A model generated the notes under the pieces. That model was not told where the DNA came from. It did not search any database and saw nothing but the letters and a program-made list of their open reading frames with translations. DNA of 64,000 nucleotides from Microbacterium sp. 1.5R. GTDB taxonomy: Bacteria > Actinomycetota > Actinomycetes > Actinomycetales > Microbacteriaceae. The position numbers and the translations under genes are program-made. The stretch covers positions 1,518,595 to 1,582,594 of the forward strand of contig NZ_VDRC01000001.1 in the NCBI RefSeq assembly GCF_007667425.1, in the 5' to 3' direction. This document shows, one piece after another, positions 25,011 through 33,614 of the stretch. Each line of letters starts with the position of its first letter. Within the stretch, counting starts at the first letter, position 1.

Positions 25011-25852
25011 AACTCAGCCCCCGCCTCCGTCAGGCGATCACCCCGCTCCGCGCCGTCATGGTGGTGTACCTCGTCGTCGTCATCGTGCTCATGGTCTTCG
25101 CGCCGCTGCTCGCCCCGTACGACCCGATCGCCCAGAACGTCGCGATCCGGCTGCAGCCGATGTTCAGTCCAGGTCACCTGCTCGGCACCGACGAGCTCGG
25201 CCGCGACATCCTCTCCCGCGTCATGTTCGGCGCGCAGGTCGAGCTGTTCATCGCCCTCGGCGCCACGGTTCTCGCGACCGTGCTCGGCACCCTTCTCGGG
25301 CTGCTCGGTGCCTACTTCAACGGCATCACCGAGGTGGTGACGATGCGACTCATCGTCGACGTGATCCTCGCCTTCCCGCCCATCGTGCCGGCGCTCCTCG
25401 CGGTGACGCTGTACGGACCTGGTCCGGTGACGCTCATCATCGCGATCGGCGTGCTGTTCGCTCCCATCTTCGCCCGCATCACCTACGGGCAGGTGCTGTC
25501 GACGAAGCGCGAGGAGTACGTCGACGCGGCCCGCACGTTCGGGGCGCCAACCGTCGTCATCCTCTTCCGCACCGTCCTCGCCAACGTCTCGGCGCCGATC
25601 ATCGTGCAGTTCTCACTCACCATGGCCGCGGCGATCCTCATGGAGTCCGGGCTCAGCTACCTAGGCCTCGGCGTCGTGCCGCCCACCCCGTCGTGGGGCT
25701 CGATGGTCGCGCAGGGGCAGCGGTACCTGACGACCGATCCGCACGTGCTGCTCGTGCCGGGCGCGGTCATCGTGCTGACGATCCTCGCGTTCGGCATCCT
25801 CGGCGACGCCCTCCGCGATCTCCTCGACCCGAAAGCGAAGAAGCGCTCATGA
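25007..25852 (+). CDS. ABC transporter permease (DppC/OppC-like)
   Basis: Second permease, 281 residues. The N-terminal APYDPIAQN and HLLGTDELGRDILSR motifs are typical of DppC proteins, as is GLSYLGLGVVPPTPSWG near the C-terminus. It forms the translocation channel with the preceding protein. It overlaps both neighbours by 4 bases, consistent with one polycistronic message. Confidence 0.94.
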   Translation: MKLSPRLRQAITPLRAVMVVYLVVVIVLMVFAPLLAPYDPIAQNVAIRLQPMFSPGHLLGTDELGRDILSRVMFGAQVELFIALGATVLATVLGTLLGLLGAYFNGITEVVTMRLIVDVILAFPPIVPALLAVTLYGPGPVTLIIAIGVLFAPIFARITYGQVLSTKREEYVDAARTFGAPTVVILFRTVLANVSAPIIVQFSLTMAAAILMESGLSYLGLGVVPPTPSWGSMVAQGQRYLTTDPHVLLVPGAVIVLTILAFGILGDALRDLLDPKAKKRS

Positions 25853-27534
25853 ACGAACCGCTGCTGCAGGTCGACGGCCTGTCCGTCGAGTTCGCCACCC
25901 CCGACGGCTGGCGCCAGGTCACGTACGACGTGTCGTTCAGCGTGGACCGCCGTAAGACGCTCGCCCTCGTGGGCGAGTCGGGCTCCGGCAAGTCGGTCAC
26001 GGCGATGTCGATCCTCGACCTGCTCCCTCCGAACGCGCGCCGCACCGGACGCATCCTCTTCGACGGCACCGATCTCGTGCCACTGCGCGATAAGGGGCTC
26101 CGTCCGCTGCGAGGCTCGCGCATCGCGACGATCTTCCAGGAGCCGATGACCGCGCTGAACCCCGTCTACACGATCGGCCACCAACTGATCGAGGCCCTCA
26201 CGAGCCACCACGACCTCGACCGCACGGTGGCGCGCGAGCGCGCGGTGCAGCTGCTGCGCGACGTGCACATGCCGGCGCCCGAAGAGAAGGTTGACCACTA
26301 CCCGCATCAGCTCTCGGGCGGTCAGCGCCAGCGCGCGATGATCGCGATGGCCATCTCGTCGGAACCCGATCTGCTCATCGCCGACGAGCCGACCACCGCT
26401 CTCGACGTGACCGTACAGGCCGAGATCCTCGACCTCATCGCCGAGATCCAGGAGCGCATGGGCATGGCGGTGCTCATCATCACGCACGACATGGGCGTGG
26501 TCGCCGACGTCGCCGACGAGGTCGTCGTCATGAAGGACGGCCGCGTCGTGGAGGAGGCGCCGTCGGCCGATCTGTTCAAGACCCCGAAGGAGCCCTATAC
26601 GCAAGCGCTGCTCGCTGCGGTACCGCACCTGGGCAAGGCCGACGACTTCCTGTCGGCCGCGAACAACAAGCTCCGCATCGACGGCGTGACGGCCTCGACC
26701 CCGCTGCCCGAGACGGTGCTGCGGCTGCAGGATGCCGTGATCCGGTACCCCGGTCGCTGGCGCCGCCCCGGCTTCCAGGCCATCAACGGCATCGACCTCG
26801 AGGTGCAGCGCGGCGAGATCGTCGGCCTGGTCGGCGAGTCCGGGTCCGGTAAGTCGACGATCGGCAAGGCCGCGATCGGGTTGCTGCCGGTGACCGAGGG
26901 CACGCTCGAGGTACGCGGCGAGCGCATCACCGGTCGGCCGGGGCGTGCGCTGCGCCAGCTGCGACGCCACGTGACGATGGTCTTCCAGGATCCGGCATCC
27001 TCTCTCAATCCCCGTCGCACGATCGGGCAGGCCATCTCCGACCCGCTGCTGTGGCAGGGTCTCGTGCGCGACCCCCGCGCGCGGCGGGCGAAGGCGAAGG
27101 AGCTGCTGGAGCGCGTGCAGCTCAACCCCGACTGGTCTGACCGCTACCCGCACGAGCTGTCGGGCGGCCAGCGGCAGCGCATCGGCATCGCCCGAGCCAT
27201 CGCGACCGATCCGGTGCTGATGATCGCCGACGAGCCGACCTCGGCGCTCGACGTGTCGGTGCAGGCACAGGTGCTCGACCTCTTCCTGGCGCTGCAGCGC
27301 GAGCTCGGCTTCTCGTGCCTGTTCATCAGCCACGACCTGTCGGTGGTCGAGACCCTGTCGAACCGCGTCGTGGTGCTGCGGCACGGCGACGTCGTCGAAG
27401 AGGGGCCGACCGAAGAGGTGCTGCACCACCCGCACGACGACTACACCAAGCGCCTGATCGCTGCGGCCCCTGTGCCCGACCCCGAGATCCAGCGCGTGCG
27501 CCGCGCCGAGCGCCTCGCGCTGAGGAGGGGGTAG
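25849..27534 (+). CDS. ABC transporter ATPase, fused DppD-DppF type
   Basis: Both ATPase halves of the importer in one 561-residue chain. Walker A GESGSGKS occurs at about 42-49 and again near 329, and the LSGGQRQR signature near 156 and 437. Each half has a C-terminal oligopeptide-transporter extension. The fusion is common in actinobacteria and proteobacteria (DdpF/GsiA-like layout). The ATG at 25849 overlaps the permease stop; the upstream in-frame extension lies within dppC and is rejected. Confidence 0.94.
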   Translation: MNEPLLQVDGLSVEFATPDGWRQVTYDVSFSVDRRKTLALVGESGSGKSVTAMSILDLLPPNARRTGRILFDGTDLVPLRDKGLRPLRGSRIATIFQEPMTALNPVYTIGHQLIEALTSHHDLDRTVARERAVQLLRDVHMPAPEEKVDHYPHQLSGGQRQRAMIAMAISSEPDLLIADEPTTALDVTVQAEILDLIAEIQERMGMAVLIITHDMGVVADVADEVVVMKDGRVVEEAPSADLFKTPKEPYTQALLAAVPHLGKADDFLSAANNKLRIDGVTASTPLPETVLRLQDAVIRYPGRWRRPGFQAINGIDLEVQRGEIVGLVGESGSGKSTIGKAAIGLLPVTEGTLEVRGERITGRPGRALRQLRRHVTMVFQDPASSLNPRRTIGQAISDPLLWQGLVRDPRARRAKAKELLERVQLNPDWSDRYPHELSGGQRQRIGIARAIATDPVLMIADEPTSALDVSVQAQVLDLFLALQRELGFSCLFISHDLSVVETLSNRVVVLRHGDVVEEGPTEEVLHHPHDDYTKRLIAAAPVPDPEIQRVRRAERLALRRG

Positions 27535-27537
27535 CGC

Positions 27538-28455
27538 ATGGAGACCCGACGACTGGAGCTGTTCGTGACGCTGGTGGATGCCGGCGGCTTCAAGCAGGCG
27601 GCCGACAGCCTCTTCATCACGGCACCCGCCCTGTCGCAGCAGATCTCGCGGCTCGAGAAGGATGTGGGCGTCGCGCTGATCGACCGCACCACGCGACCGA
27701 TCACCCCCACCGAGGCGGGCCGCGAGTTCTACTACCGCTGCCGCCGTGTGCTGGAGGCCATGCAGCACATCACCCAGCTGCTCGACGACCAGCGCAGCCA
27801 CGAGTTCGGGCGTGTGCGCGTCGGCATCGTGCCGGCGATGATGTTCAGCTCGCCGGCACGCGCCGTGCGGCAGTTCATCCGCGCGCATCCGACCGCCACG
27901 GTGCAGGTGCGCAGCATCGGCACCTCGCTGTTGATCGACGAACTGCACCAGGGCTCGATCGATGTCGCCGTCCTCCTCACCCAGCCCGACGTGAAGGAGC
28001 TGACGTCGCGGGCGCTGTTCAGCGAGGACTACCTCGTGGCGCTGCCCGACGACCACCCGCTCGCGGCGGTCGACGAGGTCGACTTCGCGATGCTGCGCAA
28101 CGAGCGGATCATCCAGGGTCCGCGCGTGGCGAATCCCGCCGGGTACGACGCGGTCGTGACGGCGTGCATGCGCGCGGGCTTCTCGCCACGGTCGCTCGAG
28201 GTCGTCGGTTCCTACCTCGATCACGCCGCGATGGTGTCGGCGGGCATGGGCATCTGCTTCATCCCGAAGTCGCTGGCGGACATCCCCATGCACAACGTCG
28301 TCTACCGCACTCTCGTGAACCCCTCGGTGGGGCTCACGACCTCGATCTCCTGGTTCGACCGCCGCCTCGACGCGGTCGGCCGGGCGTTCGTGCAGCACTG
28401 CATCACCGAGCTCTCCGTTCCGGAGAGCCTCACCACGGAAGAAGGTTCATCATGA
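27538..28455 (+). CDS. LysR-family transcriptional regulator
   Basis: LysR-type regulator, 305 residues, with the N-terminal winged helix-turn-helix (about 4-60; GGFKQAADSLFITAPALSQQ) and a C-terminal two-lobed effector domain. It sits inside the operon, 3 bases after the ATPase and overlapping the amidase start, rather than divergent as most LysR genes. It probably controls the promoter before 22469, where a LysR-like box is present, using the imported compound or a breakdown product as coinducer. Confidence 0.9.
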   Translation: METRRLELFVTLVDAGGFKQAADSLFITAPALSQQISRLEKDVGVALIDRTTRPITPTEAGREFYYRCRRVLEAMQHITQLLDDQRSHEFGRVRVGIVPAMMFSSPARAVRQFIRAHPTATVQVRSIGTSLLIDELHQGSIDVAVLLTQPDVKELTSRALFSEDYLVALPDDHPLAAVDEVDFAMLRNERIIQGPRVANPAGYDAVVTACMRAGFSPRSLEVVGSYLDHAAMVSAGMGICFIPKSLADIPMHNVVYRTLVNPSVGLTTSISWFDRRLDAVGRAFVQHCITELSVPESLTTEEGSS

Positions 28456-29249
28456 AGTTCGCGATCGGCCAGATGGTCTCGGGCGACGACAAGGCCGCCA
28501 ACCTCGCGGAGATCACCCGGCTCACCGAGGAGGCGGCCGCCGACGGCGCACGTCTCGTCGTGTTCCCCGAGTTCGCGATGTTCGACGTCCCCACACTCGA
28601 CGCGGAGTTCGTCAAGCAGGGCGAGCCGCTCGACGGCCCGTTCGTCACGGGTCTCGCCGAGCTCTCCCGCCGCACGGGGGTGTCGATCGTCGCGGGCATG
28701 CTCGAGTCGATCGACGGCGAGCCGCGCGGGTACAACACGCTCGTGCTCGTCACACCGGACGAGGGTCTGTCGCGGTTCTACCACAAGCTCCACCTGTACG
28801 ACGCGTTCGGGTTCCTGGAGTCGGACCACATCCGTCCCGGCGACATCGCGGGACCCGTGACCTTCACCGTCGACGACGTGAAGGTCGGGATGCTGACCTG
28901 CTACGACCTGCGCTTCCCCGAGGTCGCCCGCGAACATGCGGACGCCGGCGTCGACCTTCTGCTGTACCCCGCCGCCTGGATGCCGGGGGCCCGCAAGGAG
29001 GACCACTGGAACACCCTCGCCCGCGCCCGCGCGATCGAGAACACGCTCTACGTCGCCGCGGTGTCGCAGGGCCCCGGCGTCGGCACGGGCGGCAGCATCA
29101 TCGTCGACCCGATGGGCATCACGCTCGGCGAGATCGGCGAGTCCACCGGCATCGCCGTCGCCGACGCCCGCCCCGAGCGCATCGCCCAGGTGCGCAGCGT
29201 GAACCCCTCGCTCGCCAACCGCCGCTTCACCGTCGTCGCCTCGGCCTGA
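28452..29249 (+). CDS. Carbon-nitrogen hydrolase (nitrilase-superfamily amidase)
   Basis: Nitrilase-superfamily enzyme of 265 residues with the full Glu-Lys-Cys triad: Glu40 in FPEFAM, Lys112 in YHKLHLYD, and Cys150 in LTCYDLRFPE. It hydrolyses a C-N bond, most likely an amide (omega-amidase or N-carbamoyl type branch), in the cytoplasm. The ATG overlaps the LysR stop by 4 bases. Its place between importer and aldolase suggests it cleaves the imported amide before carbon-carbon cleavage. The substrate is unknown. Confidence 0.9.
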   Translation: MKFAIGQMVSGDDKAANLAEITRLTEEAAADGARLVVFPEFAMFDVPTLDAEFVKQGEPLDGPFVTGLAELSRRTGVSIVAGMLESIDGEPRGYNTLVLVTPDEGLSRFYHKLHLYDAFGFLESDHIRPGDIAGPVTFTVDDVKVGMLTCYDLRFPEVAREHADAGVDLLLYPAAWMPGARKEDHWNTLARARAIENTLYVAAVSQGPGVGTGGSIIVDPMGITLGEIGESTGIAVADARPERIAQVRSVNPSLANRRFTVVASA

Positions 29250-29277
29250 CGGCTCACCCGGAATCGAAAGGAACATC

Positions 29278-30039
29278 ATGACTCACACACTCAAGCAGGG
29301 GGCATGGCTCTCGGACGGCAGCAGCGCGATCGGCGAGATCGTCGCCGGACTCGGCTACGACTTCGTGGTGCTCGACATCGAGCACGGCTCGTTCGACCTC
29401 GCGATCCTGGAGCGCTTCATCCCACTGCTCAAGGGCCTCGGCCTCGAGGTGCTGTCGAAGGTGCTCGTCCCGGAGCGCGGCGCGATCCAGCAGGCGCTCG
29501 ACTTCGGCTCGGACGGCGTCATCATCCCGCACATCGAGGGACTCGAGCACGCGAAGCGCATCACGGACTTCGCGAAGTTCCCGCCGCTCGGCTCGCGCAG
29601 CCTCGCGGGCGGTCGCACCATGGGCTACCGCGGCTACTCCGACGAATGGATCGCCGCCCAGGACCGCGACATCAAGGTCTTCCCGATGGTGGAGGACCCC
29701 CGGGCCCTGCAGGACGTCGAGGGGATCGCGGCGCTGCCGACGGTCGACGGCATCTTCATCGGCCCCGGCGACCTCGCCGCCATGAGTGGGCGCGGCGCGT
29801 ACCGGCAGACCGAGGCCGACTTCGACGACTTCCGCCGCGTGATCGCCGCCGCCCGCGCGAACGACAAGCCCTGGGTGCTCCCCGCGTGGACCACGGTCGA
29901 GAAGGAGTTCGCGATCGCCGAGAACGCCGACTACGTGCTGCTGACCATGCAGCACGCCGCGATCTCCGAGGGCTACGGCAACGCCCGCACCCTCATGGAC
30001 GGACTCATCGCCGACGCATCCGTGTCCGTCGCCTCCTGA
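29278..30039 (+). CDS. HpcH/HpaI-family class II aldolase
   Basis: Metal-dependent aldolase of 253 residues, related to 4-hydroxy-2-oxoheptanedioate and 2-keto-3-deoxyrhamnonate aldolases. It shows DIEHGSFD near the N-terminus and the metal ligands Glu139 (PMVEDPR) and Asp165 (IGPGDLAAMS). It would split a 4-hydroxy-2-oxo acid to pyruvate plus an aldehyde. Last gene of the operon, 28 bases after the amidase with GAAAGGAA before the ATG, and followed by a strong hairpin. Confidence 0.9.
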   Translation: MTHTLKQGAWLSDGSSAIGEIVAGLGYDFVVLDIEHGSFDLAILERFIPLLKGLGLEVLSKVLVPERGAIQQALDFGSDGVIIPHIEGLEHAKRITDFAKFPPLGSRSLAGGRTMGYRGYSDEWIAAQDRDIKVFPMVEDPRALQDVEGIAALPTVDGIFIGPGDLAAMSGRGAYRQTEADFDDFRRVIAAARANDKPWVLPAWTTVEKEFAIAENADYVLLTMQHAAISEGYGNARTLMDGLIADASVSVAS

Positions 30040-30076
30040 CCGGCAGCCCCCGCCGATATAGGCCCAGAACGACACC

Positions 30077-30111
30077 AATCCCGCACGATCCGGAGTGATC
30101 CGTGCGGGATT
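30077..30111 (+). terminator. Intrinsic terminator after the aldolase
   Basis: Stem AATCCCGCACGATC (30077-30090) pairs with 30097-30111 with one bulged base and a 6-base loop, followed by the T-rich CGTGTCTTCGTGT. It lies 38 bases after the aldolase stop. Confidence 0.75.
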
Positions 30112-30225
30112 CGTGTCTTCGTGTGGGCGCTCGTGTCCGCATAAAGCGCGCGCCGCGTCAAGACCCTTTGCCCTCAGCGCGAGGGCGCGCAGACTTCGGT
30201 CATCCGACCGATGGGAGCATCACCG

Positions 30226-31260
30226 ATGACTGCGCTCGCGCACTCCACCCTCGAGACCGTCACGGCGCGGGGTCCGATCAGTGAGGCCGTGCTCGGCCGG
30301 CTCCGCGGGAACGTGGACGCCGGTCCGACGGATGCCGCGCGCGCGGCGCTTCCCCTGACCGCCGACGTCATCCGCGACGACGACGTGCAGCTGGCGCTGT
30401 TCCTGCTGTATGCCTCGTCGTACGGCTCCCTGCCCGGTCTCGATCCCGATCTCGAGTGGGATGCCGACCTCATGGCCACGCGGCGGATCCTCGAGGCCTC
30501 CTTCGAAGCGGCGGTCCGCGCGGAGGTGCCGCAGCCCGAGTCGCCCGAGCCGACGGTGGATGCCGTCGGCCGCGCCCTCTTCACGATGGCCGCAGCCGAC
30601 ACCGGCCCCAGCCTGTCGCGGTACATGGCCAAGAAGGCCACCCGCGAGAACGTCGTCGAGTCGTTCATCCAGCGCTCGGTTTACACGCTGCGCGAGGCCG
30701 ACCCGCATTCCTGGGCGATCCCGCGTCTGGCCGGCCGCGCCAAGGCGGCGCTCGTCGAGATCCAGGCCGACGAGTACGGCGGCGGGCGCCCCGACCGCAT
30801 GCATGCGACGATCTTCGCGCGCGCGATGCGGGGCGTGGGTCTCGACGACACCTACGGCACCTATGTCGACGACGTGCCGGCGATCACGCTCGCATCACTG
30901 AACCTCATGTCGCTTTTCGGCCTGAACCGCCGACTGGTCGGCGCGATCGTCGGTCACCTCGCGGCGTACGAGATGACCTCGTCGATCCCCTGCCGCCTGT
31001 ACGCCGACGGCCTGCGCCGCCTCGGCTACTCCGACGAGGTGGTCGACTACTTCGACGAGCACGTCGAAGCGGATGCCGTGCACGAGCAGATCGCAGCGCG
31101 CGACCTCGCCGGGGCCCTCGCCGAGGATCACCCCGAGATGCTCGACGACATCATGTTCGGGGCGGCCGCGTGCCTGACGGTGGACGGATGGATGGGCGCC
31201 CACATCCTCGACGCCTGGCAGCGCGGAGAGTCGTCGCTGCGCACGGGGGCGCGGGCGTGA
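30226..31260 (+). CDS. Heme-oxygenase-like diiron protein (iron-containing redox enzyme family)
   Basis: All-helical protein of 344 residues belonging to the iron-containing redox enzyme family of heme-oxygenase-like diiron oxidases. Likely metal ligands are visible: Glu178 and Glu183 in EIQADEYGG, and His279, Asp283 and His286 in EHVEADAVHE. Characterised relatives do oxidative decarboxylation, N-oxygenation or desaturation; the reaction here is unknown. The start at 30226 has GGGAG 8 bases upstream; ATG 30211 is an alternative. Its stop overlaps a CDGSH iron-sulfur gene, a plausible electron donor. Confidence 0.8.
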   Translation: MTALAHSTLETVTARGPISEAVLGRLRGNVDAGPTDAARAALPLTADVIRDDDVQLALFLLYASSYGSLPGLDPDLEWDADLMATRRILEASFEAAVRAEVPQPESPEPTVDAVGRALFTMAAADTGPSLSRYMAKKATRENVVESFIQRSVYTLREADPHSWAIPRLAGRAKAALVEIQADEYGGGRPDRMHATIFARAMRGVGLDDTYGTYVDDVPAITLASLNLMSLFGLNRRLVGAIVGHLAAYEMTSSIPCRLYADGLRRLGYSDEVVDYFDEHVEADAVHEQIAARDLAGALAEDHPEMLDDIMFGAAACLTVDGWMGAHILDAWQRGESSLRTGARA

Positions 31261-31463
31261 GCCGCTCGGGCGAGCGGGTCACGATCACGGCCTACCCCGA
31301 CGGACCGCTTCTCGTGCGCGGGGCCGCACAGCTGCAGACCGTCGAGGGTGAGCCGATCGAGGTCACGCGCGGCACTGTCGCTCTGTGTCGATGCGGACTC
31401 TCGACCATCAAGCCGTTCTGCGACGGCACCCACAAGGCGGCGGGTTTCCGCACCGACGTCTGA
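31257..31463 (+). CDS. CDGSH iron-sulfur domain protein
   Basis: Small 68-residue protein, almost entirely one CDGSH domain. Ligands of a [2Fe-2S] cluster with 3Cys-1His coordination are Cys44, Cys46, Cys55 and His59 in CRCGLSTIKPFCDGTH. No signal or membrane segment, so soluble cytoplasmic. It starts at a GTG overlapping the stop of the diiron protein by 4 bases; tight coupling suggests the two work together, the CDGSH protein passing electrons or storing a cluster. Confidence 0.92.
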   Translation: MSRSGERVTITAYPDGPLLVRGAAQLQTVEGEPIEVTRGTVALCRCGLSTIKPFCDGTHKAAGFRTDV

Positions 31464-31498
31464 CCTGCCCCCACGGTCCGCCCCGCGAGCCGCCTCTC

Positions 31499-31518
31499 TT
31501 CAGCGCGGATTCAGCGCG
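31499..31518 (+). promoter_or_regulatory. TTCAGCGCG direct repeats upstream of the response regulator
   Basis: TTCAGCGCG at 31499-31507 and 31510-31518, period 11 (one helical turn), about 20 bases before the response-regulator start. Direct repeats one turn apart are the usual binding pattern of OmpR/PhoB regulators. Related TTCAG repeats precede the PepSY-like gene at 33563-33590. Confidence 0.65.
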
Positions 31519-31537
31519 CGGCCGCCACACTGGAGCC

Positions 31538-32215
31538 ATGCGGATCCTGGTGGTGGACGACGAGGTGCGCCTCGCCGACGCCGTGCGCCGAGGGCTCGAA
31601 GCGGAGGGCTTCGCCGTCGATGTCGCGCACGACGGCGTCGACGGGCTGTGGCGTGCGCGCGAGACGCGGTACGACGCGATCGTGCTCGACCTCATGATGC
31701 CGGGGATGAGCGGATGGAAGGTCTGCGAGGCGCTGCGCGCCGAGGAGAACTGGACCCCCGTGCTCATGCTCACCGCGAAAGATGGCGAATGGGACCAGGT
31801 CGAAGCGCTGGAGAGCGGCGCCGACGACTACGTCACGAAGCCGTTCTCCTTCGCGATCCTCGTCGCCCGCATCCGCGCGCTCGTGCGTCGCGGGGCGGTC
31901 GCTCGGCCGGCGGTCCTCGAGGCAGGAGACCTGCGACTCGACCCCGCCGCGCATCGGGTGTGGCGCGCCGACACCGCCGTCTCGCTCACCGCTCGCGAGT
32001 TCGCCGTGCTCGAGTACCTGATGCGGCACCGCGGTCAGGTGCTCTCGAAACGCGCGCTCATCGACGGGGTGTGGGACGACGACTTCGACGGCGACCCGAA
32101 CATCGTCGAAGTGTACGTCGGCCACCTGCGCCGCAAGGTCGACAAGCCCTTCGGGCGTGAGGCGATCGAGACCATCCGCGGTGCCGGATACCGACTGGCG
32201 GCCGACGGTGGGTAG
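31538..32215 (+). CDS. Two-component response regulator, OmpR/PhoB family
   Basis: Response regulator of 225 residues. The receiver domain (1-118) has phospho-acceptor Asp51 (VLDLMMPG), acidic Asp7/Asp8 and Lys in VTKPFS. The C-terminal winged helix ends in ETIRGAGYRL. Its TAG stop overlaps the GTG start of the sensor kinase by 8 bases. Likely autoregulated through the TTCAG repeats upstream, and likely acts on the PepSY-like gene downstream. Confidence 0.93.
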   Translation: MRILVVDDEVRLADAVRRGLEAEGFAVDVAHDGVDGLWRARETRYDAIVLDLMMPGMSGWKVCEALRAEENWTPVLMLTAKDGEWDQVEALESGADDYVTKPFSFAILVARIRALVRRGAVARPAVLEAGDLRLDPAAHRVWRADTAVSLTAREFAVLEYLMRHRGQVLSKRALIDGVWDDDFDGDPNIVEVYVGHLRRKVDKPFGREAIETIRGAGYRLAADGG

Positions 32216-33557
32216 CCGCGGCTGGCGCTCGGTACGGGGGCGGACGACGCTCGGCGCGACGGCGGTCGTCGCCGTCGCGCTGATCGTCGGGGCGTTCTCG
32301 TTCTACGGCATCCTCTCCAGCAGCATCCGAGCGAACACCGAGCGCGCCGCCGAGCAGCGCGTCGACGAACTCGCCGAGCGGCTGGAAGGGCCGGGAGCGC
32401 GCGACATCCGCACCCTCGACGACGAGATCGTGCAGATCATCGGACCGGACGGCGTCGTACGAGCGGCGAGCGAGGAGGCGCAGGACGAGCTGGGCTCCAC
32501 GGCGCTGCCCGCAGACGGCGACACGCACACCATGACCATCGACGACACCCCCATGCTCGTCGTGTCGGAAGACCTGCGCGACGACCAGACCCTCGTTCTC
32601 GCCGTGCGTCTCGATGACGACGACGAGGCCCTCGCGACCGTGGCGCTGCTGCTGCTCGTCGCCGTGCCGCTGCTGCTGATCCTCGTCGCCGTCACCACCT
32701 GGCTCGTGGTGGGACGCGCGCTGCGACCCGTGAACCGCATCCGCGAAGAGGTCGACGGCATCACCGCCGAACGTCTGCACCAGCGGGTCGAGGTGCCGCC
32801 GTCGGCCGACGAGATCGCCGCGCTCGCCAGCACCATGAACGGGATGCTCGATCGCCTCGACGCCGCCGCCACCGCCCAGCGACGCTTCGTCTCGGACGCC
32901 TCGCACGAGCTGCGCTCTCCCCTCGCGACCATTCGTCAGCACGCCGAACTCGCGCAGGCGCACCCCGCCACCACGAGCATCGGCGAGCTCGCAGAGGTCG
33001 TGTCGGAGGAAGGACTCCGGTTGCAGGGCATCGTCGAGTCGCTGCTGCTGCTCGCCCGCCTCGACGAGGGCGCCGGCACCCTCAGCGAACCCGTCGACCT
33101 CGACGACATCGCCCTCGGCGAGGTACGTCGGCTGCGCGCGTCGGGACTCGAGGTCGACGGCTCGGGCATCTCCGCGGCCAGGGTGCCGGGAGACCCGCGC
33201 CTGCTCGGACAGCTCCTGCGCAACCTCGCCGACAACGCCGCTCGACACAGTCGCGGGCGCCTCGCGCTCGGCGTCGCGTCCGCCGGCGGGCAGGTCGTCG
33301 TCACGGTCGAGGACGACGGCTCGGGCGTTCCACCGGAGGAGCGGGAGCGCATCTTCGAGCGCTTCGTGCGGCTCGACGAGGCCAGGAGCCGGGATGCCGG
33401 GGGCAGCGGCCTCGGACTCGCCATCGTGCGTGCGATCGCGACCGCCGCCGGCGGCACCGTCGTCGTCGACGACTCCCGCTGGGGCGGCGCCCGCTTCGTG
33501 GTGACCCTGCCGCTCCCCCACGCCGGACGTCGAGGGGACGCGCGGGCGCCTTCCTGA
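32208..33557 (+). CDS. Two-component sensor histidine kinase
   Basis: Membrane sensor of 449 residues. Helices at about 15-37 and 143-167 flank an acidic extracytoplasmic domain of about 105 residues. A HAMP domain follows (about 168-222), then a HisKA domain with His233 in SDASHELRSPLA and an ATPase domain with the N box (NLADNAARH), DDGSGVP and GGSGLGLAIV. The GTG at 32208 is chosen for its overlap with the regulator; a GTG 51 bases earlier is possible. The stimulus is unknown; the acidic sensor domain could bind cations. Confidence 0.92.
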   Translation: MGSRGWRSVRGRTTLGATAVVAVALIVGAFSFYGILSSSIRANTERAAEQRVDELAERLEGPGARDIRTLDDEIVQIIGPDGVVRAASEEAQDELGSTALPADGDTHTMTIDDTPMLVVSEDLRDDQTLVLAVRLDDDDEALATVALLLLVAVPLLLILVAVTTWLVVGRALRPVNRIREEVDGITAERLHQRVEVPPSADEIAALASTMNGMLDRLDAAATAQRRFVSDASHELRSPLATIRQHAELAQAHPATTSIGELAEVVSEEGLRLQGIVESLLLLARLDEGAGTLSEPVDLDDIALGEVRRLRASGLEVDGSGISAARVPGDPRLLGQLLRNLADNAARHSRGRLALGVASAGGQVVVTVEDDGSGVPPEERERIFERFVRLDEARSRDAGGSGLGLAIVRAIATAAGGTVVVDDSRWGGARFVVTLPLPHAGRRGDARAPS

Positions 33558-33562
33558 AAGCC

Positions 33563-33590
33563 GCTTCAGGTCGCTTCAGGCTCGCTTCAG
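33563..33590 (+). promoter_or_regulatory. Triple GCTTCAG direct repeat before the PepSY-like gene
   Basis: GCTTCAG at 33563-33569, 33573-33579 and 33584-33590, spaced 10 and 11 bases, 25 bases before the ATG at 33615. The same TTCAG core occurs one helical turn apart upstream of the response-regulator gene, so both are candidate sites for that regulator. Confidence 0.65.
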
Positions 33591-33614
33591 CGCCCCTCCG
33601 ACACCATCGGAGAC

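Noticed and set aside
25657..28398. 913-aa open frame on the minus strand opposite the ABC/LysR genes
   Set aside because: It mirrors well-recognised genes on the plus strand, has His/Arg/Asp-biased composition typical of the complement of GC-rich genes, and shows no domain.
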